A stretch of DNA of 64,000 nucleotides from Devosia aurantiaca (GTDB taxonomy: Bacteria; Pseudomonadota; Alphaproteobacteria; Rhizobiales; Devosiaceae), in assembly GCF_011058215.1 (NCBI RefSeq), contig NZ_JAALFG010000001.1, positions 687,001 through 751,000 on the forward strand, written 5' to 3'. The notes under the pieces are model-generated. The model made no database searches and had not been told where the DNA came from. It saw nothing but the letters and a program-made list of their open reading frames with translations. This document shows positions 18,266 through 27,975 of the stretch, in pieces. Numbering within the stretch: the first letter of the stretch is position 1; every line of letters starts with the position of its first letter. Made by a program: the position numbers and the translations under genes.

Positions 18266-18846
18266 TAGTGCGCCTCCCCAATCCGGACCGTGCGCGGCAG
18301 GCCCATGACCTTGCCGCCGCTAACCAGCAGCATGTCGACGCCGCGCGGAAAAAGATCGCGGTTGGCCGACCATTGCGTGACGAAGTCGTCCGGCAGACCT
18401 TGTGGCGAAATATGCCAGTGATCCTCGATGCCGGGGCCACGCAGGATCAATTCGGATCCGCCTTCGAGGGCTGGCAGGGCGACGACCAGCGTGGTCGAGC
18501 GATCGGGATAGTCCTGCGTGCCGAGATTGAACTGGTCGAGGCTTGGCAGCGCGCCCTCGATGAAGGCGAACATGGCCTGAGCCGGGTCGCTGGTGATCGG
18601 CGCGCCGGCATGAAAGCCGATGGCCTGCCTCGTGATGTCGTTTAAGAGGTTGGGCGACAGCCAGATCGGCGTATCATGGTCGGTCACGGTCAACATGACG
18701 CTGGAAAGATCGGCCGAAATGGTGCCGATCTTTTCCTGGGCGCTCGCCAGGGCATGCGTCGTCCCGGGGCGAGCCAGCGCATCGAGAATGGCCCGAAATG
18801 CCTGCTGCGCGTCATGCACGGGGTCGGCAAAGCCGGCATTGAACAT
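18265..18846 (-). CDS. phnH: C-P lyase core subunit PhnH
   Basis: Subunit of 193 residues of the PhnGHIJ complex. The start FADPVHDAQQAFRAILDALARPG is typical, as is ERSTTLVVALP-like YPDRSTTLVVALPAL and LRGPGI. I use ATG 18846, which overlaps the phnG stop by one base, rather than the TTG three bases upstream. Confidence 0.95.
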   Translation of the reverse strand: MFNAGFADPVHDAQQAFRAILDALARPGTTHALASAQEKIGTISADLSSVMLTVTDHDTPIWLSPNLLNDITRQAIGFHAGAPITSDPAQAMFAFIEGALPSLDQFNLGTQDYPDRSTTLVVALPALEGGSELILRGPGIEDHWHISPQGLPDDFVTQWSANRDLFPRGVDMLLVSGGKVMGLPRTVRIGEAH

Positions 18847-19283
18847 CAATTGTCTCCCCGCACCATGGTGAAGAAGTCGACGCGCGTCGCCGCCGCTTCC
18901 TCGCGGCGCGTGGTATCGGTTTCAGCGATAAGCGCGGCGAGCGGGTCGATGATTTCCCCGTCGACACGGGCCGCGTCGCGTTGGCGCAGAGCATCGATCA
19001 CGGCGATGACCTCTGCCTTGGCGTGGTCACGGCCCAGATGATAGCCGTGCCCCACTTCCCCGGTGCCGATGCGCACCGAGGCGCGGCTGACTGTTGCTTC
19101 GCCGAGGTTGAACGGCGCGCCGCCACCACCGGCGCGGCCGCGCACCATGACGAGGCCGGTTTCGGGTCCACGGATGCGCTGGTGCTCGGGCTTCGGCTCG
19201 AAGGCCTCCCAGCATTCGGCCAGCGCCTTGGCCGGCGCTACCGCCAGCACGTCCAATGCGCGTTTTCGGAGAGGATCAGTCAT
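18846..19283 (-). CDS. phnG: C-P lyase core subunit PhnG
   Basis: First gene of the C-P lyase operon, 145 residues. Signatures ETGLVMVRGRAGGGGAPFNLGEATVSR-like (ETGLVMVRGR, GGGGAPFNLGE) and VGHGYHLGRDHAKAEVIAVIDAL are diagnostic of PhnG. It is divergent from phnF, and the 79-bp gap holds the probable PhnF operator. Confidence 0.96.
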   Translation of the reverse strand: MTDPLRKRALDVLAVAPAKALAECWEAFEPKPEHQRIRGPETGLVMVRGRAGGGGAPFNLGEATVSRASVRIGTGEVGHGYHLGRDHAKAEVIAVIDALRQRDAARVDGEIIDPLAALIAETDTTRREEAAATRVDFFTMVRGDN

Positions 19284-19298
19284 GACGCTTGCCCTAAC

Positions 19299-19318
19299 TT
19301 GTCTACTAAATTAGACAA
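19299..19318. promoter_or_regulatory. Palindromic operator, probable PhnF site
   Basis: TTGTCTA-N6-TAGACAA, a perfect inverted repeat between divergent phnG and phnF. GntR/HutC-type regulators bind such TGTCTA/TAGACA arms, so PhnF probably represses both directions here. Confidence 0.65.
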
Positions 19319-19362
19319 CTAATGTCGCTGTTCCGGCTCTACGCCCCTCATGTGAATTTGCA

Positions 19363-20086
19363 ATGACAAAAACCACATCCCTGCAGGGCGGCGTCGCGCT
19401 TTGGCGCCAGATCGCCGATGCCATCCGGCTCGATATCGTCGGCGGCAAGCTCGTGACGGGAGACCGGCTCCCGACGGAGGCTGTTCTGGCGGAGCGGTTT
19501 TCCGCCAACCGTCACACGGTGCGCCGCGCCTTGGCCACCTTGGCGGAGGAGGGCGTGGTGCATGCGGAGCAGGGGCGTGGCACTTTTGTTCGCTCCGCCC
19601 GCCGGCTCAGCTACCCGATCGGCAAGCGCACGCGCTTTCGCGAGGGGCTTCGGGGACAGGCCGCAAACCTTTTATCCACCAGCCTCGGCGATCGGCTCGA
19701 GAGTGCCAATGCTCGTGTCGCCGATGCGCTGGACCTGAGGATCGGCGCAAAAGTGGTGCGGACCGAAGGGCTGTCGCTGGCGGACGCCGTACCGATTTCC
19801 CGGTCCACAACCTGGCTCGACTACCGGCGCTTTCCCGACTTTGCCGGCCGCATGGCGGAGATGCAGTCGATCACCGCGGTTTTTGAAAGCTATGGCATCG
19901 CCGATTATGCCCGCGCCTCGACCCGCATTTCGGCCCGCCATGCAGATGCCGAGGAGGCCAAGGTGCTCCATCTGGCGCCGGGCGCCATCGTTCTGGTGTC
20001 GGAAGCGGTGGACGTCGACCCGGAGGGTCGGCCTTTCCTATGCGCTCAGCCGGTTCCCTGCCGAGCGGATGGAACTGGTCGTCTGA
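19363..20086 (+). CDS. phnF: GntR/HutC-family regulator PhnF (C-terminal frameshift)
   Basis: Repressor of the phosphonate genes. The N-terminal winged helix is clear (WRQIADAIRLDIVGGKLVTG, RLPTEAVLAERFSANRHTVR, EQGRGTFVR), followed by a UTRA ligand-binding domain. At about 20037 an extra C (or loss of two bases) breaks the frame; dropping it gives GRPFYALSRFPAERMELVV and a stop at 20086, the normal UTRA ending. About 240 residues. Its 3' end overlaps that of the convergent phnN by 41 bp. Confidence 0.9.
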
Positions 20087-20624
20087 CCAGGTCCTGCAAC
20101 AGGCCGAGAAACCGCTCGCCAGCCTGCGCCAGATCGCCGGAATTGTCGATCTGCACGGTGCTGGTGGGCAGGCGGGCGGAAACATTGCGGCTCATCCGCT
20201 CGCCGATCGATTGCGCGGTTTCCCGGCCTCGTCCGGCGAGGCGCTGTGCAATGACGTCGGGGTCGGCCACGACCTCGATGACCACAGCGTTCGGATAGCG
20301 CTGCATCAGCTGCGGAATGACGGCGCGCGACAGGTTGGCGATGACGACCTTGCCGTCCGCGAGGTCGTCGTCGAGCGACTGCGGCAGGCCGTAGCAAAGG
20401 CCATGGGCTTCCCAGTCGAGCGCGAATTGTCCGGCTTCGGCGGCCTTGGCGAAGGCGGCGCGGTCCATTGTGTCATGGTCTTCGCTTTGGGCGTCGGCCT
20501 CGCGCGTGACGACGCGGCGCACGAAGGTTGCCTCGTCTGGAGTGAGCCGTTCGCGCGCATAGTCGATGAGGCTGTCCTTGCCGGCGCCGCTGCGTCCGAC
20601 AACGGCAACGAAAGTGCCGCTCAT
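20046..20624 (-). CDS. phnN: Ribose 1,5-bisphosphate phosphokinase PhnN
   Basis: Guanylate-kinase-like enzyme of 192 residues that makes PRPP from ribose 1,5-bisphosphate, closing the C-P lyase pathway. P-loop VVGRSGAGKDSLIDYAR at residues 8-24, RRVVTREADAQSEDHDTM, and LCYGLPQSL are typical. Its ATG overlaps the phnM stop (ATGA). The 3' end runs into phnF on the other strand. Confidence 0.94.
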   Translation of the reverse strand: MSGTFVAVVGRSGAGKDSLIDYARERLTPDEATFVRRVVTREADAQSEDHDTMDRAAFAKAAEAGQFALDWEAHGLCYGLPQSLDDDLADGKVVIANLSRAVIPQLMQRYPNAVVIEVVADPDVIAQRLAGRGRETAQSIGERMSRNVSARLPTSTVQIDNSGDLAQAGERFLGLLQDLVRRPVPSARQGTG

Positions 20625-21768
20625 ATCACCCGCCGTCCCTCACGCCACACCGTCTGCACGATCGGAATACCGTCTTCAATGCGCAGGTGCACGAGGTCGG
20701 CCCGCTTGCCCACGGCAATTTCACCGCGGTCATCAAGGCCAGCGGCCTGGGCGGGACGCCTGGTCACGAAGCTGATGGCTTCGGGCAAGGTGATGCCGGC
20801 CACTTCATCGACAAGGCAGAAGGCCGATTGCAGCATTGAGAAGGGGATATAGTCGGAGGAAAGGATGTCGAGGAGCCCCGCCGCTGCAAGATCCCGGGCC
20901 GAAACATTGCCCGAATGGGAGCCGCCGCGCACGACATTGGGTCCGCCCATGAGGATGGCGAGGCCCGCGTCGCGCGAAGCTTTGGCGGCTTCAAGCGTTG
21001 TCGGGAATTCGGCGATGCGGATGCCGAGCGCGATGGCTTCCTCGACATGGGCAATGGTGGCGTCGTCGTGGCTGGCAAGAACGATGCCGCGCTCGTGGCT
21101 GAGCGTAGCCAAGGCCTTGCGGTGCTTGTCGGAATAGGCCTGGGACTCGGCATTGCGGCGGGTGGTGAACTCGGCAAGGGCCGCGTCGCTCATCTTGAGC
21201 TTGCCCTGGTAATAGGTCTTGTAGGCGTCAAAGCTCGCAAACTGCCGCTGGCCGGGGGCATGGTCCATGAGCGAGGCAAGCCGCACCAGCTTGTAATCCA
21301 TGATCGCCTCGAAGCTTTCGAGGCAATCGGGCGCCGAGACTTCGCAGCGCAGGTGGATCAGGTGATCGGCGCGCAGGCGTCCGGCCTCGACCCCGGCGGT
21401 GATGGCGTCGGCGAGGATGCGCAGCTCGGCGGCACCCATATCGGCGTGTTCGTCGATGCCGACGCGAATGGCGTCAAAGACTGTGGTGATGCCGGACGCA
21501 GCGATCTGCGCGTCATGGGCCTGTACGGCGGCAATCGGATGCCAGCGCACCCGGGGGCGGGGGCGTAGTGGGTTTCGAGATGATCGGTGTGCAGCTCGAC
21601 AAGGCCTGGAATGAGGTAGTCGCCATCAAGATTTTGGCCGCGCGCGCTGGTGGGGCCGATATCGGTGATTACCCCGCCATTGATCGCGACGCTGCCGAGG
21701 AGAACCTGGTCGGCAAGGACGATCCGGGCATTGTTGAGGACGGTTTCGCCGAGGCCGAGGGCGTTCAT
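20621..21768 (-). CDS. phnM: Triphosphate diphosphohydrolase PhnM (frameshifted)
   Basis: Amidohydrolase-fold enzyme that removes diphosphate from ribose-1-phosphonate triphosphate. Residues up to the first metal motif (VELHTDHLETHYAP) lie in one frame. A one-base loss in the run 21559-21563 shifts the rest, which continues RVRWHPIAAVQAHDAQIAAS, ITTVFDAIRVG, GIVLASHDDAT, and GGPNVVRGGSHSGN. Repaired length about 382, close to E. coli PhnM. It forms an operon with phnN, separate from phnG-L. Confidence 0.92.
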
Positions 21769-21832
21769 GAGCGGGCTGCCTTTATAACAATTCGGGGCTG
21801 CCCTAGCTCACTTCCGTGACACAAAGACGACG

Positions 21833-24088
21833 TTATCGCGCCGCCAGATGCTGACCGGTTAGCGTTGTGTTAGCCTTTGCCAGATCTGCCGGCAGTCCTT
21901 CGAACTGCACCGTGCCACCCTCATTGCCGGCACCGGGTCCGAGATCGATGACCCAGTCGGCGCGCGACACCACATCGAGATTGTGCTCGATGACGATCAC
22001 GGTTGAACCGGCGTCGACCAGACGGTCGAAAAGACCGATCAGGGTATCGACATCGTTCATGTGAAGGCCGGTGGTGGGCTCGTCGAGAACGTAGATATTG
22101 CCCTTCTTGCCGAGCTCGGCGGCAAGCTTCAGGCGCTGCCGCTCGCCACCGGAGAGCGTCGACAGCGGCTGGCCGAGCGTCAGGTAGCCGAGCCCGACAT
22201 CGACGAGGCCACCAAGGATCTTGGCGATGGCGGGTTCGGTAAAGAAGGGCGCCGCTTCCTCGATGCTCATTTCGTAGACATCGCTGATCGACTTGCCGCG
22301 CAGCGTATGTTCGAGCACTTCGGGCAGGAAGCGCTTGCCCTCGCAGGTCTCGCAGGTGGTCACCGTGGGATCGAGATGCGCGAGGTCGGTATAGATGACG
22401 CCTAAGCCATTGCAGTCCGGGCAGGCGCCCTTGGAATTGGCTGAAAACAGCGACGCCTCGACATCGTTGGCCTTGGCGAAAGCCTTACGGACATTGTCGA
22501 GGATGCCGGTATAGGTCGCGGTGTTGGAGCGGCGCGAGCCGCGGGCGAGGTTCTGGTCGATGATGATCGTGTCGGGATAGGCCGAAGGAAGGCAGGTCTG
22601 GATCAGGCTCGATTTGCCGGAACCGGCGACACCGGTGACCGCGGTCAGCACGCCGCGCGGGATCGAGACCGAGATGTCCTTGAGGTTGTTGACCCTGGCA
22701 TGCTCGATGCGGAGCGCCTCGCCCTTGGGCTGGCGCACCTTGTCCTTGATCGGCTGGTGCCGCGTCATATGCTTGCCGGTGAGCGTGTCTGCTGCGAGGA
22801 GGCCCTTGTAGTCGCCCTGATAGACGACGACCCCGCCCTTGGAGCCGGCAAAGGGGCCCATGTCGACGACGTGGTCGGCAATGGCGATCATGTCCGGCTT
22901 GTGCTCGACGATCAGCACCGTATTGCCCTTGTCGCGCAACTGCTGCATCAGTCCGGCGAGGCGCCCGACATCGTGCGGGTGGAGGCCGACCGAAGGCTCG
23001 TCGAAGACATAGGTAATGTCGGTGAGCGAGGAACCGAGATGGCGGACCATCTTGACACGCTGGCTCTCACCACCGGAAAGGGTCGAGCTTTCGCGATCGA
23101 GGCTCAGATAGCCAAGCCCGATGGTGACGAGGTTTTCGAGCCGCAGTGCCAGGGCATGGAGCATGGGCCCGACCTGCCTGGCCTCGATGGAGCGGATGAA
23201 TAGTGCAAGGTCGGAAACCTGCATGGCCGAAAGATCGGCGATCGACTTGCCGTTGATAAGGCTCGTCCGCGCCGCCTGGTTGAGGCGCGTGCCATGGCAA
23301 GCCGGGCAGATGGCGCGGGTGAAGACGCGCTCATATTCGGCCCGAACATGAGGCTGCACGGTTTCCGGGTCCTTGCTGCCCAATGAGCGCTTGAGCTTGG
23401 GGACGAGGCCTTCATAGGTCAGGTTCATCTTGTCGACCTTGACCTTGCGGCCATCGTCGAGATCGAAAAAGTTGGCGCGTTCCTCGGGCGAGTATTGATT
23501 GATTGGCTTGTTGGGGTCGAAGAGGCCCGAGCGCGCGTAGATCGACCACCACCAGCTGTCGACCTCAAAGCCTTTGGAGAGGATTGCGCCCTCGTTCAGC
23601 GACTTGCTCTCGTCGACCACCGCCGACATGTCCATCGACGCGACCTGGCCAATGCCCTCGCAGTCCGGGCACATGCCGCGCGGGTCGTTGTAGGAATAAA
23701 GCGATGGCGCACCGAGCCTCGGTTCGGCCAGGCGCGAAAACAGCACCCGCAGCATCTGCGCGGTGTCCGTCACCGTGGCGACGGTGGAGCGCGAATTGCC
23801 GCCGAGCCGCTGCTGATCGACGATGATGGCGGCCGAAATGTTTTCCAGTTGATCGGCATCGGGCTGGCCATAGCGCGGCATGAACTGCTGCACGAAGGCG
23901 GGATAGGTCTCGTTGATCAGCCGCTGCGATTCTGCCGCGATAGTGCCGAAGACGAGCGAGGACTTGCCCGAGCCCGAAACGCCGGTGAAGACGGTGATCT
24001 TGCGCTTGGGAATATCGAGCGAGACATTCCTGAGGTTGTTCTCGCGCGCCCCACGAATGGTGATGGCGCCATAAAGGTCGTCCTGCAT
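21833..24088 (-). CDS. UvrA-like ABC ATPase (short UvrA2/DrrC type)
   Basis: Protein of 751 residues with two UvrA-type ABC modules: Walker A TGVSGSGKSSLVFG and TGVAGSGKSSLIQT, signatures LSGGESQRVKM and LSGGERQRLKL, and zinc-finger cysteines (CPDCEG/CPACHG; CPDCNG/CETCEG). UvrA proper is about 950 residues; the UvrB-binding region is missing, as in UvrA2 and the daunorubicin-resistance protein DrrC. Likely a DNA-binding ATPase for damage or drug tolerance, not the main excinuclease. No UvrB or UvrC gene nearby. Confidence 0.88.
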   Translation of the reverse strand: MQDDLYGAITIRGARENNLRNVSLDIPKRKITVFTGVSGSGKSSLVFGTIAAESQRLINETYPAFVQQFMPRYGQPDADQLENISAAIIVDQQRLGGNSRSTVATVTDTAQMLRVLFSRLAEPRLGAPSLYSYNDPRGMCPDCEGIGQVASMDMSAVVDESKSLNEGAILSKGFEVDSWWWSIYARSGLFDPNKPINQYSPEERANFFDLDDGRKVKVDKMNLTYEGLVPKLKRSLGSKDPETVQPHVRAEYERVFTRAICPACHGTRLNQAARTSLINGKSIADLSAMQVSDLALFIRSIEARQVGPMLHALALRLENLVTIGLGYLSLDRESSTLSGGESQRVKMVRHLGSSLTDITYVFDEPSVGLHPHDVGRLAGLMQQLRDKGNTVLIVEHKPDMIAIADHVVDMGPFAGSKGGVVVYQGDYKGLLAADTLTGKHMTRHQPIKDKVRQPKGEALRIEHARVNNLKDISVSIPRGVLTAVTGVAGSGKSSLIQTCLPSAYPDTIIIDQNLARGSRRSNTATYTGILDNVRKAFAKANDVEASLFSANSKGACPDCNGLGVIYTDLAHLDPTVTTCETCEGKRFLPEVLEHTLRGKSISDVYEMSIEEAAPFFTEPAIAKILGGLVDVGLGYLTLGQPLSTLSGGERQRLKLAAELGKKGNIYVLDEPTTGLHMNDVDTLIGLFDRLVDAGSTVIVIEHNLDVVSRADWVIDLGPGAGNEGGTVQFEGLPADLAKANTTLTGQHLAAR

Positions 24089-24227
24089 CTTCCGCTCCCA
24101 AAACCGTCCTGCATCCTATGCCGGCGCAACGAATATGGCAGAGCGATTTCGACGGGGTGTGTCAGGAGTGCTGCTCGGATCACTCGTCATGTAGGGCGGC
24201 TCATGGTTGTGACTTCATGAAGCCGCG

Positions 24228-24239
24228 CTAACATGTTAG
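24228..24239. promoter_or_regulatory. Palindrome CTAACATGTTAG upstream of the dehydrogenase
   Basis: Perfect 12-bp palindrome ending 11 bases before the ATG of the FAD/Fe-S dehydrogenase. Could be an operator; no regulator is identified. The same start codon lacks a clear ribosome site. Confidence 0.35.
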
Positions 24240-24249
24240 TACTGCCCGC

Positions 24250-27162
24250 ATGCAGCAAGCCGTCCTCTCCTCTGTCCAGCCCAAAGTCCAAAATCCCGAT
24301 CTCCTCGCCGCAGGCGAGCGCGTTGCCGCGCGCCTGCGCGACACGGTTCGGGGCAATATCTATACCGATCCCTTGATGACCTATGCCTGGAGCGGCGATG
24401 CCAGCTCCTATCGGCTGCTGCCAGCCGTCGTGGTCTTCGTCAATTCCGAGGACGACGTGCGCGCCGTGTTCAAGGCAGCGCGGGCCGAAGGACTGCCGGT
24501 GACGTTTCGCGCCGCGGGCACCTCGCTTTCGGGACAGGCCGTTACCGATGGCGTGCTGGCGGTTTTGGGCGATGGCTGGCGCAAGCTTGCGATCCAGCCT
24601 GGTGCCGAGCAGATCACGCTAGGGCCGGCGATCATCGTTGCGGAAGCCAACCGTTCGCTGAAGCCATTCAACAAGAAGATCGGGCCGGACCCGGCTTCGC
24701 AGGCCACCTGCAAGATCGGTGGCGTGGTCAACAACAATTCGTCAGGCATGTGCTGTGGCGTGGCGCAGAACACCTATCATACCATGGCGCGGCTGCGGAT
24801 CGTTCTGACCGACGGGACCATGCTCGATTCCGGCGACCCGGCCAGCGTCGATGCCTTCCGCGTGACGCATGCGCCCATGCTCGAGGCCATCCACCAGCTG
24901 CATCACGACGTCGTGGCCGATGCTGACCTCGTAGCGCTGATCCGCAAGAAATACCGGATCAAGAACACGGTCGGCTATTCGCTCAACGCCCTGGTCGACT
25001 ACCACGACCCGCTCGATATCCTGATCCACCTGATGGTGGGCTCGGAGGGCACGCTCGGCTTTGTGTCGGAGGTGACCTACAACACCGTGCCCGAGCATCC
25101 GTTCAAGGCAACGGCCCTGGTGCCGTTTCCCGATCCGCAATCTGCAGGGCGAGCCATTATCGAGATGGCCAATGGCGGCGTGCAGGTAACGACCGGGGTC
25201 ACCGCAGCCGAATATATAGAACGCCGGGCGCTGGCGACGGTAGAACATCTGCCGCCGATGGCGCCGCTCCTTCCCTGGCTCACCAACAATTCCCCGGCCG
25301 TTCTGATCGACGTCACCGCCCCCGATGCGCGAACGCTGGCGGTGGAGACGGAAAAAGCCGTTGCGCTCCTGGCGCGGCACGGCGCCACGCATATCGATTT
25401 TTCCACCAATGAAGCGCGGAGCCATGCGCTCTGGGATATCCGCAAGGGCTTCTTCACCTCGGGCGGTGCGGCGCGGCCCAAGGGCACGAGCATGCTGACC
25501 GAGGACGTGGCGGCGCCGATTGAGCGGCTGGCCGAATTCGTGCTCGACATGCGCGACCTGCTCGACCGGCACGGCTACGAAGACGCCATCATCTTCGGAC
25601 ATGCCCTGGCCGGAAACCTTCATTTCCAGATGAGCGACAATTTTGCCGAACACGGCGCGGCGGAAAAATTCGATGCGCTCAACCAGGAACTCTCCGAGCT
25701 GGTCTCGGTGCGTTACGGCGGATCGCTCAAGGCCGAGCATGGCACCGGCCGCGCCATCGCGCCCTTTGTCGAGCGGGAATGGGGCGAAAAAGCCTATGCG
25801 ATCATGCACCGCATCAAGGCGATCTTCGACCCCGAGCGCCTGCTCAATCCGGGCGTGCTGCTCAATGACGACGCCAAGGTCCATATCAAGAATCTAAAGG
25901 TCATGCCGCCGGCCGACGAACTGGTCGACCTTTGCATCGAATGCGGCTTCTGCGAACCGGCCTGCCCCAGCCACCACATGACGCTGACCCCGCGCCAGCG
26001 CATTGCCGTGACCCGCGAGCGCGAGCGCCTGCGCGCAACCGGCGAAGATCCGGAGCGCCTCAAGCACTTCGATGCCGATTTCCAATATGCCGGGCTCGAC
26101 ACCTGCGCCGCGTGCAATCTGTGCTCGCTGCGCTGCCCGGTCGGCATCGAAACCGGCACCATGATCATGGGCGAACGCGCTCGTCGTCGGGGCGGCACGG
26201 CGCGGGCAGTGGCGGGCGTAGTGGCCGATCACCGCGGCGCCGTCGAAACCATGATGCGCGGCGGCGTAGCGATTGCCGATGCGGCGCGCACCGTTATCCC
26301 GGCCCCGGCGGTGGAGGCGATCACCGAGGCGGCGCGTCGCCTGACCAACAAGCGCGTGCCGCGCGTTTCCCGCGCCCTTCATCATGGGCCGGGTGCGCCG
26401 CATCCGCGCGAAACACGGCAGGATCCGCTCAAGACCGGCTTTCCTGTGCCCATCGCCCAGACGGAACGGCCACCGGTTGTTTATTTTCCTGCCTGCCCAA
26501 GCCGCATGTTCGGCGCGCCCACGACCCGGCACGGCTTGCTGTCGGCGACCGAGGCGATGACTAAGCTGCTGGAACGCGCGGGCTACGACGTCGTCATTCC
26601 CGAAACGCTCAACGGGCAATGTTGCGGCCAGCCATTCCAGTCCAAGGGTTTTCCTGAGCAGGCCGCAACGGTTGGCGGCGCGCTGCGGCGTGAATTGTCT
26701 TCGCTGTCCTACGCCGGCCGCCTTCCGGTCGTCACCGACGCCTCGACCTGCGCCAAGCATCTGCGCGAGTTTCCGGGCGATGCCGTGGTGGCGGATTCAG
26801 CTCAGTTTTTGGCCGAGCTCCTGCCTAAGCTGACCGTCACCCAGAAGCTGCCGGTCGTTGCCGTGCACCACAATTGCTCGGCGCAAAGGCTGGCGGAGCA
26901 ACCGGCCACCGAGGCGATCGCCCGTGCCTGCGCCGACAGCATTGCGGTGCTGAGTTCGGTGACCTGCTGTGGCTATGCCGGTGACAAGGGGCTGTTCATT
27001 CCCGAGCTCAACGCGCATGCGACGCGCCGGGTCGGCAATGACATCCCTGAAGGCTGCGAGCTTGGTGTTTCGACGGTTTCGACCTGTGCCTCGGGGCTGA
27101 CCGAACACGCTGCGATCCCGTTTGTGGGGCTGGCGAGCTTGCTTGAGTGGGCGACAAGGTAG
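24250..27162 (+). CDS. FAD/4Fe-4S D-lactate dehydrogenase-type protein
   Basis: Membrane-associated quinone-linked dehydrogenase of 970 residues joining GlcD-like and GlpC-like parts. N-terminal FAD domain: FRAAGTSLSGQAV, GPDPASQATCKIGGVVNNNS-like segment and HLMVGSEGTLGFVSEV. C-terminal oxidase domain ends LNPGVLLN. Then two ferredoxin clusters, CIECGFCEPACP and CAACNLCSLRCP, and two CCG domains (CCGQPFQSKGF, CCGYAGDKG). This is the architecture of the Shewanella-type D-lactate dehydrogenase; other D-2-hydroxyacids are possible substrates. Monocistronic. Confidence 0.9.
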   Translation: MQQAVLSSVQPKVQNPDLLAAGERVAARLRDTVRGNIYTDPLMTYAWSGDASSYRLLPAVVVFVNSEDDVRAVFKAARAEGLPVTFRAAGTSLSGQAVTDGVLAVLGDGWRKLAIQPGAEQITLGPAIIVAEANRSLKPFNKKIGPDPASQATCKIGGVVNNNSSGMCCGVAQNTYHTMARLRIVLTDGTMLDSGDPASVDAFRVTHAPMLEAIHQLHHDVVADADLVALIRKKYRIKNTVGYSLNALVDYHDPLDILIHLMVGSEGTLGFVSEVTYNTVPEHPFKATALVPFPDPQSAGRAIIEMANGGVQVTTGVTAAEYIERRALATVEHLPPMAPLLPWLTNNSPAVLIDVTAPDARTLAVETEKAVALLARHGATHIDFSTNEARSHALWDIRKGFFTSGGAARPKGTSMLTEDVAAPIERLAEFVLDMRDLLDRHGYEDAIIFGHALAGNLHFQMSDNFAEHGAAEKFDALNQELSELVSVRYGGSLKAEHGTGRAIAPFVEREWGEKAYAIMHRIKAIFDPERLLNPGVLLNDDAKVHIKNLKVMPPADELVDLCIECGFCEPACPSHHMTLTPRQRIAVTRERERLRATGEDPERLKHFDADFQYAGLDTCAACNLCSLRCPVGIETGTMIMGERARRRGGTARAVAGVVADHRGAVETMMRGGVAIADAARTVIPAPAVEAITEAARRLTNKRVPRVSRALHHGPGAPHPRETRQDPLKTGFPVPIAQTERPPVVYFPACPSRMFGAPTTRHGLLSATEAMTKLLERAGYDVVIPETLNGQCCGQPFQSKGFPEQAATVGGALRRELSSLSYAGRLPVVTDASTCAKHLREFPGDAVVADSAQFLAELLPKLTVTQKLPVVAVHHNCSAQRLAEQPATEAIARACADSIAVLSSVTCCGYAGDKGLFIPELNAHATRRVGNDIPEGCELGVSTVSTCASGLTEHAAIPFVGLASLLEWATR

Positions 27163-27170
27163 TTTGTGCC

Positions 27171-27292
27171 ACGCCCTCGTCCTTCGAGGCTACGCTGCGC
27201 TTCGCGCCTCAGGATGAGGGCTACTCACAATACTCAGGACTCCAGTAGCCCTCATGGTGAGGTGCGAAGCGAAGCGCAGCCTCGAACCACGG
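27171..27292. repeat. Palindromic REP-like element (TTCGAGGCT/AGCCTCGAA type)
   Basis: Arms CTTCGAGGCTACGCTGCGCT and its near inverse GAAGCGCAGCCTCGAA enclose CAGGATGAGGG / CCCTCATGGTGAGG. It is a large imperfect hairpin between convergent genes, of the kind common between alphaproteobacterial genes, and may act as a terminator. A fragment of the same family is at 49198-49228. Confidence 0.75.
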
Positions 27293-27315
27293 GGGCGGGC
27301 GAGTGGAGCCTGGTC

Positions 27316-27868
27316 TCAGTCGAACTCTTCTTCCGGATAAACGCCCCAAAGCTCTTCCTGGCGGATCCAGCCGGAAAAGCTGGCGCGTTCGCCGGGTGGG
27401 CCGGCAGCGACTTGGCACCAGCTGCCGTCGCATTCGCTGACGGCAACGCGCACGCCGGCGGCAAGGCGGGCACGGGCCGTGGCGTCCTCGGCGCGGCTCA
27501 CATGCATGGTGACCTCGCCATTGGCGAAAGCGGCGGTGACATAGCCGGCGCGGGCGCCGGCCAGAAGGCTCTGGTGCACCCAACCCTCATCGCCTTCCAT
27601 GTCGCGGATCTTGCGCCAGGTATCGAACTCCTGGACGATCTCGACCGGCACGCCGGAAACAAGGAAATTCCAGGCGATATTGTACTTGGTGCCGGGGCCG
27701 ACGCGCACATTGATCGGCGCCGAGCGCGTGGTGACGAAACGCGGCAGCGGCAGGCCGCTCGGATTGTCCTGCGCCATGACGGTTGCGGCCGGCAGCATGC
27801 TGGCAAGGGCAAGCAGCACGAGGGGAAAAAGCGCGGGAGCGGCTCCAAGACAGGGGCAAACGGAACAT
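27316..27868 (-). CDS. Secreted SH3-domain protein (signal-peptide frameshift)
   Basis: Periplasmic protein with bacterial SH3 modules: RSAPINVRVGPGTKYNIAWN followed by DTWRKIRDMEGDEGWVHQSL, and a second module (LAAGVRVAVSECDGSWCQVA...SGWIRQEELWGVYPEEEF). As read, the frame opens at a GTG at 27819 in mid signal peptide. Removing one T from a run near 27826-27830 links it to the ATG at 27868 and gives a full signal peptide (MFRLPLSWSRSRAFPLVLL...). Probably binds cell wall; about 183 residues. Confidence 0.8.
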
Positions 27869-27975
27869 CGCTTTGCAGTGTGGTTGGAATTGCCTTATCA
27901 CTAGCCCATGATCCTTAATGGTCGCTGAAGGGGGCACGGGGCGCCTCTTCACAAGTGGCCAACCGACCAGTGCGC

